From NCBI GenBank assembly GCA_027382625.1, contig JAJKFJ010022614.1:33469-97468 (forward strand): 64,000 bases of DNA, read 5' to 3'. The position numbers were made by a program, and so were the translations under genes. The stretch comes from Tetmemena sp. SeJ-2015 (Eukaryota; Ciliophora; Spirotrichea; Sporadotrichida; Oxytrichidae). The notes under the pieces were generated by a model that was not told the DNA's origin, did not search any database, and saw only the letters and a program-made list of their open reading frames with translations. Positions 23,035-33,466 of the stretch are shown piece by piece. Position 1 is the stretch's first letter, and each line of letters starts with the position of its first letter.

Positions 23035-25258
23035 GGGACGCCAGGGGTTGTGCATGAAGGCATTGGGGACATCCCTGAATATCTTGGACCGGGATGACCC
23101 GCTTTGGGCTCAGAGCGCAACCCGCTACACCCGAATCAAACCCCCCCCCCTACCTCGAGAGCTATGTGGCCCGATGGATTCACAAAGGGAAAGGTACCCC
23201 GGCCGAACTCAGGACCCGAATACACACTCCGGGATCAGCACTTTTGGGCGATCTTGCTGCGCTAGGGACCTCAGCCACGACAGCACATACTCAGACTACA
23301 CTCAGGTAGCCAAGGTCAGGGGAATCAAGCCGACACGGTGGCCGTGAGCCTCCACGGGGGCCCGCAACGATTTCATCTACGATCGGGGAGGCCAAAAAAG
23401 GGGCCAGAGAGCAAACCCCCACGCGATCGAGCAGCGCATCACCAGGGCCTAGCATCTCAGCGATCGGCCCACATGAGCCTAAAGGGAGCGCACCCATTTC
23501 TATCACGAGGATTTGGAGCCCCACTTGCCTCCCCAGCCACGCTGGCCAAGCTCTTCCTGCAACAGGTGTACTACCATCCAGCGCGTACAGGTACATCCGC
23601 AAGGCCCAAAGGGGGAGCGCGAGCTCCGGGAGCAGCAGCAATCTACTCGATGGCTATACGATATCACGCTGGCCCAGGTGTGTTCATCGACGAGTCCACC
23701 TTCCACGGGTTGAGATAATCCCCTGTTTGGTAGTAGACCTTTTATTTTTGCCCATTTGAGGATTGCTTCCGATTTGCCGAGGGAGTCGGGAAGCGGTTAC
23801 CTTTCCTCATTTTCAATCTCGGGTAGATGTCCTTGCTCTTGATTTCTCGAGCCCCTCTCTCTCCCTCTCTCTCCATCCAATTAGAATACTGACCAATCGC
23901 AGCTCATCAACCCAGCTGGTCCTTTAATCTAGAAGACCATTTGCTCCACGACGGGGGGCCATTGAATTTCATCTGGACGATCGTGAGTACCATCTTTGAT
24001 TGCTTGCTCCACTCCCCACCTCCTTGGCATTTTATCAAGCTGTTTTTCTTGAAACTGGGGGTACCCCAAGTGATTAAAAATAGCGGGTGATGGCCCTCCG
24101 CTCCAGCCGTTCATTTTGGGCACTTGCTATCCTTCTCTGCGGCTGCGATCAACTGCCGGAGCAGTCCGGCATGTTTTGCATCTCTGAGATTGAACTTCTC
24201 TGCGCATGGGGTTGACCTTGGTTATCATCCATTTTTCCTAGGTGATTAGGGCTGTTTTCCCACCACTCCTGCTGTGCCTCAGCTCTATCTCAAGTTGTTG
24301 CCCGGATGACGATGAAGGAGGTCACCGGGTCTTTTAGAAATAGAAGCTCCACAGCCGTACCCTTCATTATTCGTACTCATTGGTGAGTTCTAGTAACCTT
24401 TGTCATGTCCTGTACTGCTTGGGGTCCACTAAGTCATCGGGGCTCATCCTTGACATAGCTTGTCTCTCAGTTTGGGCCCTTTGCTTCTTTTTTGGCAATG
24501 GGGGCTTTCAGCTCTTGCTACAGCTTTCCGCCTCTTGATTGATGGGGATGGGGAAGCATTTTTGAGTGAATGCGATTTGTTTATTTATCCATTCTGCATC
24601 GACGACCTTTAGTACTCCGGCGCCAAGGTTTGAATATTCAGATCTCGATTGAAAATCCACTTGAAAGCCTTGCCTCATCCCTGCGTAAGCCACAACGCAC
24701 GGGTCCCCCGGGCCCTTTACCCTTACACCGCGTAATGATCATCATCTCTGGGGCAGAGCTCGCTGCCTTCATCTTTTTCAAAATGCCCAAGAGTCGGGCC
24801 CCTTTGCCGAGCTTGGGATGAAGCGTAGGGGGGGCCGGGGAACTAAAGGGTACGCTGGTATGCAAGTCGCCGTCGGGGAGGACCTGGAGGTAAGGGGCTG
24901 GAGGGTGTGCTACACAATGGGAACCTTGGGCACGATCGCCCGACGAGCAGTTAGGGAGTCGCCTCACCTGGCTGCATGTGAAAGGCAGGGGGCCCGGGAA
25001 CCCTCCGCTTTGGCAGATGGGCGAAGCGTTAAACCAGGGGGCTTGGCTGTGGGAGGTTTGGGCTAAACATATCCAATGCAGCGGGGGCTCGCTGAGGTCT
25101 TGCATCCATTCCTAATCATTCTATAGGCGAAGGACTACGGTTGATTCCTCTATGGATTGGGGGGTTCAGAATGTCAAACAGTGACTGACCTTAGGGGGCT
25201 TTAGCGCGAGCTCGGGGGGGCCTATGTCTGGCGCTCGGGGTGGGCCCTCGTGGGTGTG
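23035..25258. other. 2.2-kb GC-rich island of unknown origin
   Basis: Composition switches abruptly from AT-rich to well over 50% GC at about 23035 and back at about 25258. Runs of C (about 23143-23153) and G are common. Open frames occur on both strands (23048-23347 +, 23338-23718 +, 23291-23641 -, 24638-25105 -), as expected in GC-rich DNA where stop codons are rare. Their peptides are Pro/Ser/Ala/Gly/Arg-rich and I recognise no domain. Under the ciliate code one plus frame stays open from about 23150 past 23700. Possible explanations are foreign DNA (transfer or assembly chimera), a GC-rich germline-limited element, or a captured organellar or plant/bacterial fragment. No inverted or direct repeats are obvious at the two edges. 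Confidence 0.7.
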
Positions 25259-27080
25259 ATTAATAATTAAATATTATAAACCAACCAGCCAAAAATTCTC
25301 TTAATAGACCCTGAAAAGCTAATTTGGTTAACGTTATACTACACTACTACTACTCAAAAAGACCTAATACCCCCTCACTTTTTCACGATCAAACAGACAG
25401 AATGACTTAAAGGTAAGTCTCCCCATCTTGGGTTTAATTATTAATTCCCCCTTTTCTTAAAAGTATAAATTTTTGGCCAAAACCTTTAAATTACAATCTC
25501 TTAGCTTACTTTTTAATTATGATCATAATTTAAATTATATGAAATGTTATTAAACTCTTCCAATTCCTCATCCCCTTCATAGTCCTAGTATTTTTCATGG
25601 ACATTATTCTATTAAGCTTCTTTAATCTCTTCAGAAATTTCAGAAGAAGAGTTTTTCCTGATAATACTTCTCTCTTCTTTAAAAATATTTAAAAAGGAAA
25701 TTTAAAATTACATACCATTTTACACGAGATTTTACTCTTCAGGTATTTCAATATAACTTTAAACGAGCTAGTATCATAAATTTTGCTTTTTGGCCAAAGG
25801 AGCAAGCAAATATTTGCTCTCCTAAATACCATTATCAGAATAAAGCAGATACATTAAATCATCTCTTGATAAACTCACCAAGATTTTAAAAATTAGCAGA
25901 TTATTTCAGAGTAAGAATTAATTTATAAGGCTTATATTATGAATTATACTGTGAGTTTAAATATATATATGTCTTTTTATCTAATTATATATATATTTCC
26001 CATGTATTTAAAATGCACAAAATTAATAAAGTTAGTTTACTTTCCTTCCTCCTAAAAACTTAACTTACATAAAGCGAAGTATCTTAAACAGATAGTTTTC
26101 TTTTTAAGTTAGTTAGAGAAATTGGATCTGATACTATTGTAATGTTGTCTTTACTACTCTATTCACTCTAGTCCATATTTTAGAATTTGGCTTTAAAACT
26201 TTGAGATTGCTCAGATATACATTCAGAATAAGACTCTAGTCCTCTGAACTAATCATCTTCAAATTTCAATGCAATCTATCAGCAAGAGATGAACGAAGAT
26301 AATGTGAACTTACACTCTCGCGCCCCTCATAATTTACTAAAATTCAAGATCATTAAATCAACTTAAATATATTTTTTTTCTAAAACCACATAATTCTGAG
26401 ATATATTTTTAGCATTTTCATAAGGAATAAAATTGCTTCTAACTTAAAAAAATATATCATCTTGCATAAATACTGGATAAAATCATTTTAAGGTCTTAAA
26501 TTTTACTCTTTATCTTAATTTTACTCTTAAAAGTGTTCTAATATATTTCTTAAAAAATAAGATCTTGCTTGAAGTTAACTTCTTAAATATATTGAAATGA
26601 AGAATTTTAAAATAGTCCTAGAAATTAGAACATTTTAGGTTTTTTGTTTAGCAGAAATACTTTTCAGTTTTTCTTATAGAAAGAGAGTTTTAAACACAAA
26701 TATTTATTTCGGATTTATTTGCAAATTTTTTATATGATTGCAGGTGACCTGTGATAAAAAAGGTTTGCTTTTTTCCAATAAATTCTATAGATCATGTTTT
26801 AAAAAAGCTAAAATAACAAAAAAAAGCTTATCATCTTAATAAAGAATATCCTATTAAAGAGCATTTATTACAGCAATATGTGTGTTTATATATATTGACC
26901 AATATAAGCTGTTTATTAAAATACACCCTATCGTTCCAGCTTTTTCTTTTTATATTTTCAAAAAATTAAGTAGGTATGATGAATATGGAATTAAGGAGTA
27001 ACCCCGCCAAGAGATAAATAAGTGGGTAACTAGAGAAACCATCTTGGAATCAGGTGTCAAGATGTCACTATTGACTCTGA
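25259..27080. other. AT-rich gene-poor stretch
   Basis: Returns abruptly to AT-rich DNA. The last 100 bases contain some coding-like sequence (for example MSLLTLTCNHHQDGGI in one frame near 27060) that may belong to the gene block starting at 27081. Otherwise nothing recognisable. Confidence 0.45.
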
Positions 27081-27615
27081 CTTGTAACCACCATTAGGAC
27101 GGAGGAATTAGGTGCAATAAAACAAACTAATACCCTTTTTAGCAACTATTCTGACTTCTTTGACTTTGACTGGAAAACTCTAAGCCAAAAAAATCTCTCT
27201 AATTGTCGGTTAGTCATTGAGGCCTCCTAGTATGTAATGGACGTTCGAAGGTATTAGGTGACACCTTCAGTTGACGAATGGCAGACATTATACTTTACAT
27301 TGCCTTGCCGATTTTAACATCGATCAATACTCCTTGTGAGCCTTAATTTTCGTAGAGAAGGAATCAACAATCTAGGATCTAAAGATAAAACTAGGGGAGA
27401 AGAATTTTTCTAGTTGGCTTCATAGCTCAACATAACTCACGGACTCTTCAATTAAACACCATACACCGACGAAATGATTACTAATCTATATATATACTCA
27501 ATGAGGATGGTAGATGTTGAAGGGGCATTGAGTAATGAGCGGCTAATCTTCCTACCTCAGCCACCCAATTTGATGCTACGCGCGGATCCTAGATTTAAAA
27601 TTTATAATTTAATAT
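27081..27615 (+). CDS. Coding block of an unknown gene
   Basis: A single TGA-free frame (opening after the TGA at 27078-27080) of about 178 codons reads as normal protein while using several TAA/TAG as Gln. Stretches include DFFDFDWKTLSQKNLSNCR, VMDVRRYQVTPSVDEWQTLY, SLNFRREGINNLGSKDKTR and VDVEGALSNERLIFLPQPPN. It stops looking like protein at about 27600, where AT-rich DNA resumes, although the next TGA is only at 27774. It has no obvious start codon context, so it is probably an internal exon or MDS. The block at 28823-28980 on the same strand could be its continuation. Family not recognised. Confidence 0.6.
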
Positions 27616-28479
27616 TGTCCTTTAAACAAAAATATTTAAAAAAAATTAAATTTAAGTTTTATTTAATCCTATACTAAATATTAAGATTAAAGAGAAGAAA
27701 GCATTTTATTTATAATGATATATTATTTTTTTATGGAATGTATAGACTTCCTTAAAGTTATACAAAATGCGATTGAAGGACCAGAAAATATTTTAATTCA
27801 ATTAGTTATAAAAAATATCATAATCTCCAAAAAGTATTTTAATAAACAACAATTAAGAAATTAAAAAATTTATATTCTTTTACTTTTAAATTGTACATTT
27901 TTATATGAAAAGAAGAAACTAATTTTAGCCTTATCTAAGCTACTACTAGGAAACTGGTTCGATTATTTATGATTAATTATCTTAGATTAATAAAGATCTA
28001 TGTTTCTAAGTTTAACTTACTTCAAAAAAGAGAGCCTATTCCGATTTACACTCCAGTTATAAAATAAATAAAATATTTACTCCTCCATATTTAAAGCTTT
28101 ACTTTTATTTTAGAATTATTAGGGATTTTTATTCTTTATAATGACCGTTATAATGTGGTTTCAAATCAAAATATAAAACAGAAAAGTATTTTTCACATTA
28201 ATAAAATGAATCCCCTATACATTCACTCCAGTGAATAACTATAGAATAACATTTGGAGAAAAATAGAGCTGAGAATTAATTTGAAATATAATTAAATTAA
28301 TATGGAATAGATTAGGGGAAGATTAAATGACGCCGATATAGTAAATATTTCACCATTCAATTAAGAAAAGTAAAATTCTATAAACTTAATATCATAGATA
28401 ATTTTATGTGAGAGAGTTCATTTTACAAAAATTGTGACAAATTTAAAAGAATAAAGGCATATAAGAACAGGGTGAATAA
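27616..28479. other. AT-rich spacer
   Basis: Very AT-rich DNA between two plus-strand coding blocks; a plausible intron/IES region. Nothing else recognised. Confidence 0.45.
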
Positions 28480-28605
28480 GCGCATCATTTCTCGCTACAG
28501 AGAAAGCTCATAGGATAATTAAAGAGGAAATGTTTATAATGTTTAATAGGCTGTCGCAAGCTGCAGATCAGGGAGTTTTTGAGCAATTTTAACTGTTGTT
28601 CTCAA
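28480..28605 (-). repeat. Inverted partial copy of repeat family A
   Basis: The reverse complement carries ACAGTTAAAATTGCT, CCCTGATCTGCAGCTTG, ATTTCCTCTTTAATTATC and GTAGCGAGAAATGATGCG, matching in order the first half of family A copies (GACAGTTGAAATCGT, GATCTGCAGCTTG, TTTCTTCTTTAATCATC, AGCGAGATATGAAT). The only copy found in inverse orientation, and truncated. Confidence 0.6.
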
Positions 28606-28822
28606 GAAGCGAGGATGCGTAACAACACATAGTGATATCATGCTTGATTTTGCATTACTGGCTATAAACTAAGGTTTTTCTGTAAGTAGCCAGTGTTTTT
28701 AGTCTTTGCTCTACTTTAGAGAGTTAGACTTGAATTCAAAATTCTGATATGCTTGCTAACGAGAAGATAGATCCCTATAATTGCTAATAATTAAATAAAT
28801 CACCTTTTTTAATATGGTTTGA
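28606..28822. other. Stretch sharing motifs with the 32.0-kb insertion
   Basis: The reverse complement of about 28645-28705 (AAGACTAAAAACACTGGCTA ... ATAGCCAGTA) resembles 32020-32070 (AAGACTAAAACAGTGGCTAT ... ATAGCCAGTA) inside the inverted-repeat-bounded insertion. It may be a related fragment. Confidence 0.45.
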
Positions 28823-28980
28823 GAAATACTGGCCTACAAGGATCGCTTACAGTACAAACTTTTGGATGACAGACTTGAAGCTAGTCCTGATTCGTCCAGG
28901 CTTTTCATAAGAATATTTTAAGAGGAAAAAATTGGGCCTGACCGGATATTGATTTCCTCAATTTTAATTAAATTATATTG
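28823..28980 (+). CDS. Coding block with splice donor, unknown
   Basis: The frame reads EILAYKDRLQYKLLDDRLEA, SPDSSRLFIRIFQEEKIGPD and RILISSILIKLY, and ends exactly at a GTAAGG donor (28981). AG immediately precedes it. It is an isolated exon or MDS in AT-rich DNA, on the same strand as the 27.1-27.6 kb block. Composition and amino-acid mix support coding; no family recognised. Confidence 0.55.
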
Positions 28981-29719
28981 GTAAGGGAATTCTACTACTA
29001 AAATATTTTATATAAAAGTCAAAAATTATTTTATTCATTTTATCGAAGAAATATTTTTAATTTCATCCCTAGAAAATTAAAAACAAATGAATTTTTTAAA
29101 AATGTATTTTACCTTTTTGAATATCAAAATTCATTTTAGAATGGTTTATATAGTCGAATGATCATTGAATATTTTTTTAATTTTTTATAAATTTTTCATC
29201 CAATTTAATTCAATTTCACTTACTATGTCTTTTATACTTTTTTAAAGAAAAATTACTTCCCTTCTTCTCTAAAAAATTATTACTTATATTTGCTATACGA
29301 TTTTAAATACGAGTGCTTGTTTGAAAAATTTTTGAATTAAATAAAAAGAGAGTGAATGAGAAAAGTTTGCTTTATAACCTTTCTTATTCTATTTATTTCC
29401 AAGTTTTTCATTTTTAATTTACAACCTTCTTTCTCTTATTCTTTGATTCTAAATCTCTTTTTTATTCACCCTAGAATACACACTGTATCGAGAGTGTCAT
29501 GAATAAAATATAAAACATACTCTACTTGCAAATATAGATCAATATTTACAAATGATCAAAAATAATAAACTAAAATCAAAAATTTCTCAAAGATAAAATT
29601 AGTTTCATTTAACTACTGTGAGTAAAATAGCAACAAAAGTAAAAATAATTGATAAAGCATGTATTTAAAGTTAAAATAATGTTTTAAATATGAATGAGGA
29701 TGAGGATGAATTAATTTGC
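28981..29719. other. AT-rich spacer
   Basis: Begins as a probable intron or IES of the preceding block. No other feature seen. Confidence 0.45.
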
Positions 29720-29945
29720 TCACGCGTTTTTATGAACTTGGATAAAGTTCTTCTGGTCATCTGCTTCTTCGCTATTTTCAAGTCCTTTCAAGTTTAATTC
29801 GACAGTCTTGTGAGGAAAATTCTGACTAAGGGTGCCCTCTCTTTCTTAGTTCAAATGAGCATCTTGATCTGTAAATACGGAGTCGTATGGACTTATACTC
29901 TAGGATTCATGGCAAGTTGAGATTTAATTAGTATCATTGTAGGAG
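29720..29945 (-). CDS. Coding block C2 with stop, C-terminal exon of an unknown protein
   Basis: Minus-strand frame: TNQISTCHESQSISPYDSVF, TDQDAHLNQERKGTLSQNF, PHKTVELNLKGLENSEEAD and DQKNFIQVHKNA, ending at TGA 29722-29720. TAG/TAA are read as Gln. The first half is similar to block C1 at 19030-19180, showing protein-level conservation. It is acidic and hydrophilic, with no known domain. The block at 30170-30310 lies upstream on the same strand and may be part of the same gene. Confidence 0.6.
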
Positions 29946-30169
29946 AGAGGTAAAAAAAAAGTTCAAATTTTAAGGTCTCGAGTTTTAACTCCTACACAAT
30001 TCATCTAGCTTTTGTTAAAATTTTTTTAAAAAGGATTAATCTAATAAAAATATTTTGGTATAATTTAAGCTGAAAATTAAATCAGAATTGATGATTCGTT
30101 ATTTATGGGGAAATTTAGTACATGATTTAGGATTTAATTATCAACTCTTTAATGCCTGATAAAACCACT

Positions 30170-30310
30170 TTATTACTTTTCAAATAATCCATTATCTACC
30201 AAAGGAAAATAAGCTTAAAGACAAGAAGTAGTACCACCTTGCTGTGTGATAATCTCCTGTCCTGAAGTGATAACTTCAAGCCAATTATTTAAAAATTTCA
30301 GGGCCGGAAT
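30170..30310 (-). CDS. Coding block, unknown
   Basis: Minus-strand frame reads PALKFLNNWLEVITSGQEII, TQQGGTTSCLQAYFPLVDN, GLFEK. A local patch of less AT-rich sequence with balanced residues. Probably an exon or MDS of the same gene as 29720-29945. No domain recognised. Confidence 0.5.
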
Positions 30311-30654
30311 TGAGTAAGTAATTTTATCAAAAATAGAAATTTTCACATGCTTAAACCAAGTCTTTATTTTTGGCTCGCTTAATTTGTTATTTTATAATTT
30401 ATTTATAAAAATTAATTTGTTAAAATGACTTAAACATTTCCATTTATCCCTCTAAATCTGCTGCAATCTTCTCGATACTTGGTTTCTATTTATATTTTTA
30501 AATTATCAAATATATTCTAATATGAGAAACAAATTCATATCCTTTTAAATTTTATAGATACATATTTTAGCAAGAAAGCTATTTGATTCAAGGATATTAT
30601 TCTTTACATAAGACAATTTAAATTTAAAACCGTTTTTGATCGAGTAATTTAATT

Positions 30655-32330
30655 ATTATTTCTAACTATAAGTAAAGTGAAATTATTGCCACTTATAAAA
30701 ATAAGTTTCTTCTAAATCTTTCTTTCACTATTTATTTTGCATTTATTATCTTCTCTATCTAACTTAAAATAATAGAAGAGTCTCAGTGATAATTTAATTT
30801 ATAAAGTAAAAGTCTATCATTTTAAAACCATAATTCAACTAACTTGAAGCCTTTTTTATATTTTAAAGTAGATTAAAAATGAAAAAATAAAATTGATAAC
30901 CTTATTTATTATAAATCTTCTTAAATAAATCAATAAAAGAAATACAAAAATAAAATCGCTAATAAGGTCTTAAGTATATATTACTACTACCTAAAGAAAG
31001 CAAGTAAGTTACAAACTTTAATTCTATTTAAATGTAATTAAAATTTGAGTAAACAAAAAGTTATAAATTAAATTTCTATTAATTAAGGATCAGCTCGACT
31101 AGTTATTGCATTAAATAATAGTTCAAGCAAAAATTTACAAATTATTATTAGATTCAGCTATTAATTATTCTAAAAGTTATATTATTTTCTAAAATATGAA
31201 AATGCACTTTATCATCTAGAATTTCCTTGAATTTATTCAAAATTATCTCGTTGTTGATTTTATTCTAGAGCTCTAACTTAATTTGAAAAAATTATAAATT
31301 CATTATCAAATGAATTCCTATATTTGTTTCCTACTCTCTATAATTTTTTCTTTATAATATTTTTATCAATGTGCATAATGAAAAAAAATAATTTTAAGTT
31401 GATTTGAACTTCTTCTCCTAATCATTATTTTCTAGAATAGATATGTATGAACTTGATACTTGAGGAAGCAATTAATTTAGAGACACTTAATTGTTAGGTT
31501 TGCTTGGATTAAATATATGATGAAAGAAAAAAAAATTATCCTCAATGATTGATTGAATTTTATTTTGAATATATTTTTAGAAATTGGTAAAAAAAAAAAT
31601 TTTAAAATGAATCAAGTCAGGTGAAGCCTATTGGTAATTTTGTATGGATTCAGATATCCCATTTTCTATATATTCAAAGAATTTTTGCAAATGTTATTAT
31701 CCAATCAATAAATTTCCTCTTTCTCTTTTTTCAGTAAAATGGTTAAAGCTATATTCCTCATTATTATACGTTCAGCCCCGATTTTTGAAAAACTTTTCTG
31801 TTTCCTTCTGTAAGGCCTGGACGAAGGAGGACGAAGAACTTACCATCTGGGTTAAAACTTGGTACTGTAAGCGCTCCTTGTCGGCCGAGTATTGCTACAA
31901 AAATGTGGAAAAAAAAGGTAACTTTATTTTATTAAATCCCAGAATTGTAGGGAAATTAATGGATTTGAACATGCCAATAATGGATGGATTTGAACTACTT
32001 CTCTAAAGTTCAGTAAAAAGACTAAAACAGTGGCTATTTACTGGACAAGTTGGCTTCATAGCCAGTAGCCAAAAATCAGGGCTGAACGAATAATATTAAT
32101 TTTTTATTTTCATTTTATAAATGATATATTAAAAAGATTTTCTTAATAGCTCATTTTATTTTTCATAGCTAAATATTCTCACATTAGAAATTTCAATGCA
32201 GATTTATTTATTTGTTCTTAATGCACAAATTATGATAAAATCTGGATAACTTTTCTGCTCTCTTTGCATTTTTTTATAATTTGTTTATTTCATAACTCTT
32301 TATGAATAAATATCGTTATGTTTCTTTTAC
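30655..32330 (-). repeat. Segmental duplication B, copy 2, with two insertions
   Basis: Collinear with 17333-18195 but interrupted twice. About 510 extra bases lie between ATTTTAAAGTAG (near 30890) and CTCCTAATCATTATTTTCTAG (near 31417), and 320 bases bounded by inverted repeats lie at 31769-32088. Similarity resumes on both sides of each insertion. The minus-strand C-terminal peptide seen in copy 1 is kept here (see copy 1). Confidence 0.7.
31769..32088 (+). mobile_element. 320-bp insertion with 19-bp inverted repeats carrying coding fragments
   Basis: The left end CGTTCAGCCCCGATTTTTG (31769-31787) and the reverse complement of the right end (32070-32088) agree at 18 of 19 positions. Comparison with duplicated copy 1 shows the unit is an insertion. 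Inside, the plus strand reads AWTKEDEELTIWVKTWY, which resembles the start of a Myb/SANT repeat, followed by a GGTAAC donor-like site and then LMDLNMPIMDGFELLL, the typical phospho-acceptor loop region of two-component receiver domains, ending at TAA/TAG (Gln) rather than TGA. Both resemblances are short. It could be a small transposon with captured gene pieces, or an inverted/scrambled MDS. No certain target duplication. Confidence 0.6.
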
Positions 32331-33309
32331 AAATAATTTTATCTAAATTAAAAATTTATAATTTAGAAATTATGCTTTAAAATATCTTATAAAATATTTT
32401 AAAGTTTCTTAAAGATTTAAAACTCACTTAATTTTATAAACTTGGCTGCTTTAAAACTTTTTTTTTATTATGATCCTTCTTTAAAAATGAATTATTTAAC
32501 GATAACTAATAACTCTCCATGAGAGATCAGAAAAGTCCGCCGCCACGTCTTCACCTCCTATTTATTTCACTTTCTTATTCTTTTTTAGATATTCGAGTAA
32601 TAAAAATAACTATGGGTGCATCAGAATAGCTCTTCAAAAGTTATATATAAATTTAAATATTTTATGTTACAAAATATAAGCTGCCATTTTTTAAGACATA
32701 TAAAATAATAGGAATGTTGCTCATCTAAAAAGGAATAAAATTTTAAACATATTTAACAATCTAATTGGTAAAAAGTAAATTTAATGAATTAATTATTGAG
32801 CAGGAGAACCTTTTTTTACTCGCCAGGCTATGAATTCATTCTGATAACCCTTGATTTGCTTAAAAGAAAGTTAAAACAGAAAAATTAAATAATTTCTTAC
32901 AGTTATTTATGTGAGTTCTAGCTGCTGCGGCTTAATCATTATTTTCATATTACTCTAAGTTATTGTCTTTAATAAGATTATTCTCAGGAGCAGAGCCAAT
33001 TATTGTCTTTGTGATTATCTATATACCATTATAGTAAGACTACTTATAAAATCTAAATATAAATACTATCAAGTTTGAAATATTCTTGAACTATTAAAAT
33101 TATAACAAAATTTTTTCATATGATTTAAATAAATGTAAATTTATTTCAATTAAATTCAGCACTTTTAAATAAATGCATTCATTAATTTAAATTTAAGTTT
33201 CACTTAAATGACTATTTTATTTATCTTTCTAATGTAAAATTTCATTTGATAATTTAGTGCTTTCCACTTAAGCAATAAGTAATAGGGACTTACATTTTAT
33301 TTGAATTTG
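32331..33309. other. AT-rich spacer
   Basis: Nothing recognisable; a small patch near 32510-32570 is less AT-rich but encodes nothing convincing. Confidence 0.45.
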
Positions 33310-33466
33310 AAAATCCACTTGTCCCCGCGCTTCTCGACCTCTGAACTCTGCTTAGACACCATCACTTCACTACTAATGGGCTCACTAGATTTCTCATCTT
33401 CCTCCTCTTCATCACTTTTGTTGGGATGTCGGTCTTAGGAGGAAGAGCCATCAGAGAACTCAAGAC
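33310..33466 (-). CDS. Acidic coding block, likely MDS/exon of a split gene
   Basis: Minus-strand frame reads CLEFSDGSSSQDRHPNKSDE, EEEDEKSSEPISSEVMVSK and QSSEVEKRGDKWIFKFKQ, then a GTAAGT donor-like site near 33296. Strongly acidic and Ser-rich, unlike the AT-rich flanks. Together with the minus-strand blocks at 35.8, 36.3 and 37.8-39.1 kb it may form one gene spread over almost 6 kb. Confidence 0.55.

Noticed and set aside
23291..25105. Long ORFs on both strands of the GC-rich island
   Set aside because: High GC lowers stop frequency and the peptides are Pro/Arg/Gly/Ser-rich on both strands, so openness alone does not show genes.
25920..26000. Alternating TA tract (ATATATAT)
   Set aside because: Simple sequence, expected by composition; no sign of an origin or array.
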